Below, in pieces: positions 43,030 through 47,598 of a DNA stretch of 47,598 bases. The translations under genes were made by a program, and so were the position numbers. Location of the stretch: the NCBI GenBank assembly GCA_021296095.1, contig JAGWBB010000051.1, positions 1-47,598 of the forward strand, written 5' to 3'. Origin of the DNA: Desulfurellaceae bacterium. Lineage in GTDB: Bacteria > Desulfobacterota > Binatia > Bin18. Numbering within the stretch: the stretch's first letter is position 1; every line of letters starts with the position of its first letter. The notes below the pieces were generated by a model that saw nothing but the letters and a program-made list of their open reading frames with translations, was not told the DNA's origin and did not search any database.

Positions 43030-43488
43030 CTAGTCCTTGACCATCTGCATGAGTTCGAGGGTTGTGCCAAACGGGTCTTTGCAATACACCGCCTTGGCCG
43101 TGCCATAGCCCTCGAGGCTGAACGTCTGCGGGCGCGAGTAAAACTCCACGCCGTGGCTGCGCAGCGCCTCGTAGGTCTTGTCAATATCTTTGACCCAGAA
43201 GGCAATCTCGGTAATTCCGTTGTGGGTGAGGCCCTCATACGGCTGTCCACCCTGTCGGGCGGATTCGCTGAAGCACAGCAATTCAACCGGGGCGCTGCGG
43301 TGGTCGTCTTCGTTGCGCAGGAAGACCGACCGCACCTTTGTGCCAGGCACCTGGATCATATCGCTGATCTCTTCCCCCTCGACACTGAAATCGCCAATCA
43401 CTTTCAGCCCCAATACGTCCTGATAGAAGGCAATGGCTTGGTCCATATCCGGGACGGTGATACCTACATGTGCGACAGCTCCGAGCAT
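43030..43488 (-). CDS. VOC (glyoxalase/dioxygenase superfamily) protein
   Basis: 152 residues with two beta-alpha-beta-beta-beta modules. Candidate metal ligands are His in AVAHVGITVPDM (residue 7), Glu in PVELLCFSES, and Glu in TTLELMQMV near the C-terminus. The second histidine, usually near GITEIAFWV, is not obvious. The family includes glyoxalase I, methylmalonyl-CoA epimerase and ring-cleavage dioxygenases; the sequence does not decide. It diverges from the amidohydrolase gene with a shared 190-base upstream region. Confidence 0.88.
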   Translation of the reverse strand: MLGAVAHVGITVPDMDQAIAFYQDVLGLKVIGDFSVEGEEISDMIQVPGTKVRSVFLRNEDDHRSAPVELLCFSESARQGGQPYEGLTHNGITEIAFWVKDIDKTYEALRSHGVEFYSRPQTFSLEGYGTAKAVYCKDPFGTTLELMQMVKD

Positions 43489-43575
43489 ACTGACCTCCTT
43501 ATGGTCTGTGTCCCCGAGATTGTCCTGTCATCGCCGGTGGTTTGTCAAGCCGGCAAGACTGCGTCGCAAAAAACC

Positions 43576-43605
43576 TTGCAAGGTCCGCAAGCCGAGTCCT
43601 ATAAT
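43576..43605 (+). promoter_or_regulatory. Sigma70-type promoter of the amidohydrolase gene
   Basis: TTGCAA (43576-43581), an 18-base spacer and a perfect TATAAT (43600-43605). The transcript would start about 65 bases before the ATG at 43678. Confidence 0.65.
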
Positions 43606-43677
43606 TCTTTGGCTGAGAGCACTGTTTCATTGCCGGACTATATCTCACAGATGGGTAACCAGTCAGGAGGAATGCAA

Positions 43678-44805
43678 ATGGGAAATTACAGAGTCATTTC
43701 ATCCGATAGCCATGTCTTTGAGCCCCCGGATTTGTGGACCAGCCGGGTGGAGTCGAAGTTCAGGGACCGTGCCCCACATGTTGTCCATCGCGCGGAAGAT
43801 GACACCGACTGGTGGGTGTGTGAGGGCATGAAAGGAGTGAGTGGGGGGTCGGGCGGCTCCCAAGCCGGCAAGCGGTTTGACGCACCCGAGACGCTTACTA
43901 TGGCCGATAAAATGGAAAACGTGCGGCCGGGGGGCTACATTCCCGCAGAGCACCTCAAGGACATGGAGTTGGATGGGGTGCAGGCGAGTATCGTGTATCC
44001 GAGTCAGGGCTTATTGCTGTACAGCGTCCCCGATAGCGAACTGCTGTCGGCCCTGTGTCGAGCCTATAACAACTGGCTGGCCGATTTCTGCCGACCGTTT
44101 CCTGACCGGATCAAAGGCATTGCGATGCTCAACCTCGATGATGTTCACGAGGGCGTGAGCGAACTCACCCGGTGTGCCAGGCTCGGACTTGCGGGAGCCA
44201 TGATCACCGTGGCTCCACCCGCAGGCAGGAGCTACAACTTGCCGGAGTATGAACCGCTGTGGGCTGCGGCTCAGGACTTGGCCATGCCTTTAAGCCTCCA
44301 CGTTGCCACCAACCGGTCCACCTCGCGGAACCCGACCTTGGATCTGGAAGCCTTCGATCCGGCTTTTCTCACCAACATCGACCATTGGGTGCGCATGTCC
44401 CTGGCCTCTATCATTTTCGGCGGTGTCTTCGAGCGCTATCCCAGGCTCCAGATCGGCTCGATAGAGCAGGAGCTGTCGTGGGTGCCGCATTTTCTGGACC
44501 GGCTCGATTACACCTATACCCAGCGCGCTCAAAGCACAGCGTGGCGGAAGTTCAAGACCGACCTGCTGCCCAGCGATTATTTCCATCGCAATGTGTTTCT
44601 GAGCTTCCAGGAAGATGCCCTGGGCATCCGCGACCGGCACCTGATTGGCGTCGATAACCTCATGTGGGGATCAGATTACCCGCACCCAGAATGTACCTTT
44701 CCACGCTCGCGACAAGTGTTGGAAGAGGTCCTGGCCGAGTGTAGCGAGGCGGAGAAGGCCAAGATTGCCGGGGGCAATGCCGCCCGGGTGTACCATTTCG
44801 ATTGA
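43678..44805 (+). CDS. Metal-dependent amidohydrolase (Amidohydro_2)
   Basis: 375 residues. The start MGNYRVISSDSHVFEPPDLW is the family opening with its D-x-H. Other metal-site candidates are His in PLSLHVATNRS and Asp in LMWGSDYPHPECTFP. The ATG at 43678 has CAGGAGG seven bases upstream; the frame is open further upstream but unrelated. It is a distant paralogue of the gene at 12823-13986. Members of this branch hydrolyse or decarboxylate aromatic or amide substrates. It forms a catabolic neighbourhood with the VOC, GST and amidase genes. Confidence 0.9.
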   Translation: MGNYRVISSDSHVFEPPDLWTSRVESKFRDRAPHVVHRAEDDTDWWVCEGMKGVSGGSGGSQAGKRFDAPETLTMADKMENVRPGGYIPAEHLKDMELDGVQASIVYPSQGLLLYSVPDSELLSALCRAYNNWLADFCRPFPDRIKGIAMLNLDDVHEGVSELTRCARLGLAGAMITVAPPAGRSYNLPEYEPLWAAAQDLAMPLSLHVATNRSTSRNPTLDLEAFDPAFLTNIDHWVRMSLASIIFGGVFERYPRLQIGSIEQELSWVPHFLDRLDYTYTQRAQSTAWRKFKTDLLPSDYFHRNVFLSFQEDALGIRDRHLIGVDNLMWGSDYPHPECTFPRSRQVLEEVLAECSEAEKAKIAGGNAARVYHFD

Positions 44806-44812
44806 GAGTTCA

Positions 44813-44839
44813 GGGTGGATACGCCGCGCGTATCCACCC
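44813..44839. terminator. Hairpin between convergent amidohydrolase and amidase genes
   Basis: GGGTGGATACGC and GCGTATCCACCC form a perfect 12-bp stem with loop CGC, eight bases after the amidohydrolase stop. No U-tract. Confidence 0.6.
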
Positions 44840-44910
44840 GATGGGGCTGTCGCTCAAACGACCCTAGCCACGCATTGAGGAGTCATGACGCACGAGTCTT
44901 GCCCGGCGCG

Positions 44911-46311
44911 CTACAGTGTCGGGTGTCGCTCGTGCCATCCCGCCGCCTGTTCGTAGGCATGGCCGACCTGGAAAACCGTTGTCTCATCAAACGGCCGCCC
45001 CGCCAGCTGGAAGCCAATCGGCAGCCCAGCGCTACTCACGCCGCACGGCAGAGCCAGGGCCGGGAAGCCCGTCAGATTGAACAACGGCGTATAAATAGCG
45101 AAGTCCGGCGCCATCAGATACAGGCCGGGCGACTCCGACCGGATCGGCGCCGGCATCACCCCGGTGGTGGGCAGCATGAACACATCAACCGTCTCCAACT
45201 GCCGCAGCATGTGCGTGCGGATTTGCTCCCGCACGCGCTGACATTGCAGATAGCTCGTGCCTCTGACCAAATTTCCGAGCGCCAGTATGAGGCGCAGGTC
45301 GGGATTATAGTCCTCAGCCTGGGTCTGCATGTCGGCCAGATGATAGGCGGCCGCGTCAGCACAGGTGAGCGGCCAGAACGTTGCCTGGAGTTCGGCATGG
45401 GTGACGGAGTCCACATCGACGATCTCAGCCCCCAGCGTTTCCATCTGGGCTACGGCGGCATTGAAGGCGTCGAGAATCTCCTCCCCACAGGTGTCTTGGA
45501 AGAGCGTACGGGGAATACCGAGACGCAGGCCCTTGATATCGTGTCCCAGCTTCTCACTGAAATTGGGCACGGGGATATTGGCCGAGGCTGGATCGAGGGG
45601 ATCGTAACCGGCACAGGCCTGGAGCATGAGGGCATTGTCCCGAACGGTCCGGGTCATGGGGCCGGTATGGTCGAGATTCCACGACAGGGGGAACACGCCG
45701 ACCCGGCTCACTCGGCCATAGGTGGCCTTCATGCCGACAATACCGCAGCAGAACGCCGGCCAGCGGATGGAGCCGCCCGTATCACTCCCCAGCGCCCCAA
45801 AAATCAGTCCGGCAGCCAGCGCTGCTCCCGAACCGCTGCTCGATCCGCCTGGATCATACTCGAGGTTCCACGGGTTGCGGGCCGGTTGGAAATGTGAACT
45901 CAGCGTCGGTAAGCCAGCCGCAAATTCGTAGGTTGCCAGTTTGCCAAGCAGCAGTCCGCCGGCGTCCTTGAGTTTCGCCACCGTCGTGCAGTCCTGCTCG
46001 GCGGTATAGTCTGTGCGTAACTTTGAGCCGCCGGTCGTGCGGCCGGCCTCATAGATGTCTTTGACGGCCAGCGGAATGCCGTGTAACGGCCCCTTATAGT
46101 GCCCCGCCTGGATTTGTTGTTCGGCCTCCTGGGCGGCGGCCAGCGCCTCTTCGGCAAAGACGGTGACGTAGGCGTGGACCTGCGAGTCGAGCGCCGCAAT
46201 GCGTTCCAGCATGGCTTGCGTCAGCTCAACGGGCGAGAGTTGTCCGCTTTTGATCAGATCAGCCGCCTCAGCCAGCGACAGGAAAGCGAGATCCGAGCTG
46301 TGGTGTGTCAT
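44911..46311 (-). CDS. Amidase signature family hydrolase (GatA/AtzE-like)
   Basis: 466 residues of the amidase signature fold. The catalytic triad is visible: Lys in GIPLAVKDIYEAG (near residue 80), the cis-Ser in the glycine/serine loop PGGSSSGSGAALAAG (near 155), and the nucleophile Ser in GSDTGGSIRWPA. The C-terminal LPCGVSSAGLPIGFQLAG is conserved. A small protein encoded four bases upstream looks like a GatC/AtzG-type partner, as in biuret-pathway and other two-part amidases. It is not the tRNA amidotransferase GatA by context, since gatB is absent. Substrate unknown. Confidence 0.9.
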   Translation of the reverse strand: MTHHSSDLAFLSLAEAADLIKSGQLSPVELTQAMLERIAALDSQVHAYVTVFAEEALAAAQEAEQQIQAGHYKGPLHGIPLAVKDIYEAGRTTGGSKLRTDYTAEQDCTTVAKLKDAGGLLLGKLATYEFAAGLPTLSSHFQPARNPWNLEYDPGGSSSGSGAALAAGLIFGALGSDTGGSIRWPAFCCGIVGMKATYGRVSRVGVFPLSWNLDHTGPMTRTVRDNALMLQACAGYDPLDPASANIPVPNFSEKLGHDIKGLRLGIPRTLFQDTCGEEILDAFNAAVAQMETLGAEIVDVDSVTHAELQATFWPLTCADAAAYHLADMQTQAEDYNPDLRLILALGNLVRGTSYLQCQRVREQIRTHMLRQLETVDVFMLPTTGVMPAPIRSESPGLYLMAPDFAIYTPLFNLTGFPALALPCGVSSAGLPIGFQLAGRPFDETTVFQVGHAYEQAAGWHERHPTL

Positions 46312-46314
46312 GCT

Positions 46315-46506
46315 TCAGCCCTCCACTTTTGCCTTGAAAATCAGAGCCGGTTCGGTCTCCGGTCGCACCATGCCCTGCACCACAGCTTCCCATTCGAGCA
46401 GGGTGGCATAGGCTGTGGTGAGCTGTTCAAGGTCCTCATTGCTCAGCGTGATGCCGACTTCTGACAGCTTGGCTTCTACGAGTTGTCGGTGGTCCATCCG
46501 GTCCAT
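46315..46506 (-). CDS. Small GatC/AtzG-like partner of the amidase
   Basis: 63 residues, two predicted helices and an extended C-terminus. LVEAKLSEVGITLSNEDLEQ and LTTAYATLLEWE resemble the helical part of GatC, and the ending PETEPALIFKAK recalls the EP-x-x-xF tail that wraps round the amidase in GatC and AtzG. GGAGG lies six bases before the ATG. It is separated from the amidase start by three bases. The assignment rests on pattern and position. Confidence 0.6.
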   Translation of the reverse strand: MDRMDHRQLVEAKLSEVGITLSNEDLEQLTTAYATLLEWEAVVQGMVRPETEPALIFKAKVEG

Positions 46507-46543
46507 AGTGCACCTCCTTACATGTGTGCGCGAAACCCCCGAC

Positions 46544-47503
46544 TCAGCGGCCCAGGCTGGCCTTGTCTGTCGGGTCGTACAGGCCCAGGGACTGTTCGTA
46601 CTTGCTCAGCTGCTCCTGGGGCAGGTATTTTTCCTCCCATTCCCGTACCTCGGGGAATCCCACTAGGTCAAAGAAACGCAGGCCGCCCAGGGGGTGATCC
46701 TTGGTCCGCTGGAGGAACTCCTGTTCCGCCTCGACACCCCGCCGCTGAAAATCCTGGAGAAAGTCCCACGAGGCGATCATCCCGGCAAAGGCGGCCAGGG
46801 CGGGATAAAAGGCTGCGCTCAGCCCCAGCTGTTGCAGCTCCTCCAGCGGCGGTGACGGCTTGATGGCCACGACCGTGGCCATCAGCGGGCCTTCGATCTC
46901 CTGGCGCACGATTTTCACTTCCTCCAGGGACTGCGGCGCCTCAAAGTAGACCACATCCACGCCCGCCCGCTTGAAGGCTTTCATCCGGGTCAACGCCTCC
47001 TCCAAGCCGCCGCCCACAGCGGTGCGGGCATCGCACCGGGCGATGATCACGAAGTCGGGGTCCAGTTCCCGCTTGGCCTCGACCGCCGCCCGGTACTTTC
47101 CGACCGCCTCCTCGAGCGGAATGATTTCCTTACCTTTGACAAAGCCACAGCGCTTGGGGAAGGGCTGGTCCTCGATGTGAATGCCGGCCACTCCAGCCTG
47201 GATAAAGGACTGGACGGTCCGGCGCACGTTGACCGCATTGCCAAAGCCCTGGTCGGAGTCCGAGATGAGCGGCAGGGAGATGGCGTTGGCCATCCGCCCG
47301 GCGTTCTGGACCATTTCGGTCATCGTGATCAGCCCCGCGTCGGGCAGGCCCAGGACATGGGCTGTGGTCAGGGCGCCCGACATATAGGCGCACTCAAAGC
47401 CACACGCCTCGACCATCTTGGCGTGTAGCGCACACCCCCCTCCGGCGATCACAAAAATCTGCTCTTGCTGAAACAGCTCTTGCAGGCGGCTTGTCTTTTT
47501 CAT
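46544..47503 (-). CDS. Isocitrate lyase/PEP mutase family protein
   Basis: 319 residues, a TIM barrel of the methylisocitrate lyase/PEP mutase superfamily. Metal-binding DSDQGFGN and the strand GVAGIHIEDQPFPK are present, as is FVIIARCDAR. The catalytic loop reads KRCGF, where lyases have K(K/R)CGH, so the His is Phe while the Cys is kept. The C-terminus lengthens into a helical tail ending with LSKYEQSLGLYDPTD. The ATG at 47503 has AGGAGG nine bases upstream. Possible activities include a C-C lyase on a 2-hydroxy diacid, but the change makes it unsure. Confidence 0.85.
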   Translation of the reverse strand: MKKTSRLQELFQQEQIFVIAGGGCALHAKMVEACGFECAYMSGALTTAHVLGLPDAGLITMTEMVQNAGRMANAISLPLISDSDQGFGNAVNVRRTVQSFIQAGVAGIHIEDQPFPKRCGFVKGKEIIPLEEAVGKYRAAVEAKRELDPDFVIIARCDARTAVGGGLEEALTRMKAFKRAGVDVVYFEAPQSLEEVKIVRQEIEGPLMATVVAIKPSPPLEELQQLGLSAAFYPALAAFAGMIASWDFLQDFQRRGVEAEQEFLQRTKDHPLGGLRFFDLVGFPEVREWEEKYLPQEQLSKYEQSLGLYDPTDKASLGR

Positions 47504-47598
47504 ACGCCCCTCCTTTGTTTTGGTGTCTACTCCCACCACAAGGAAAAAGAAACCGGTTTTGCGAAGATTGACAAAACAGGATTGTCCGATTATGGGCG

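Noticed and set aside
42985-43677. N-terminal extension of the amidohydrolase at 43678
   Set aside because: The open frame runs antisense through the VOC gene and past the TATAAT promoter; the family start and ribosome binding site are at 43678.

Overview
The window is 47.6 kb of dense, high-GC bacterial chromosome with one lower-GC patch at the left edge (about 1-3.7 kb). Gene content (GlnB-GlnA, Psd/PssA, ilvN-ilvC, leuA-leuB, PlsY, MurJ, a Tat-exported molybdenum aldehyde oxidoreductase) points to a Gram-negative. A MYXAN-type CRISPR locus and many amidohydrolases and CaiB-type CoA-transferases suggest a deltaproteobacterium-like or Tectomicrobia/Binatota-like uncultured lineage. This placement is inferred from family style, not from a marker gene.

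Region 1 (1-4.8 kb, minus strand): a decayed type I-MYXAN CRISPR-Cas locus. Reading along the minus strand it holds a WYL regulator, an in-frame chimera of the first half of Cas6 with the helicase part of Cas3, Cas8a1/Csx13 split by a frameshift, and a Cas7 cut off after about 98 residues by what looks like the end of an insertion sequence. No repeat array, cas5, cas1 or cas2 is in the window.

Region 2 (4.8-14.0 kb, minus strand): murJ, then a catabolic block of an acyl-CoA ligase followed by a PaoABC-like periplasmic aldehyde oxidoreductase in the order A-C-B and a small Cys-rich protein. A metal-dependent amidohydrolase lies upstream. Aldehyde to acid to acyl-CoA is the inferred logic.

Region 3 (14.1-28.7 kb, plus strand): housekeeping genes. 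A tRNA-Leu(CAG) with an abnormal acceptor stem precedes valS-nadC-birA-coaX, an EF-G-2-like GTPase and a YdcH-like protein. Then come ilvN-ilvC-psd-pssA and leuA-leuB. In front of leuA is a complete transcription attenuator: promoter, 35-residue Leu-rich leader peptide and intrinsic terminator.

Region 4 (28.7-37.9 kb, mostly minus): Nudix hydrolase, CoA-binding protein, low-Mr phosphatase, SDR, glnA, glnB, plsY, tRNA-Pro(CGG) and a GNAT protein, then an rRNA uracil methyltransferase and a group of small redox proteins (Rieske, DUF2231 membrane protein, CDGSH).

Region 5 (38.0-47.6 kb): a 631-bp degenerate IS1595-family element with terminal inverted repeats and an 8-bp target duplication, then thiO and hemQ. 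The rest is a catabolic accessory block: a frameshifted CoA-transferase, GST, an orphan CoA-transferase 3' end, a VOC protein, a second amidohydrolase, an amidase with a small GatC/AtzG-like partner, and an isocitrate lyase/PEP mutase family protein with a changed catalytic motif.
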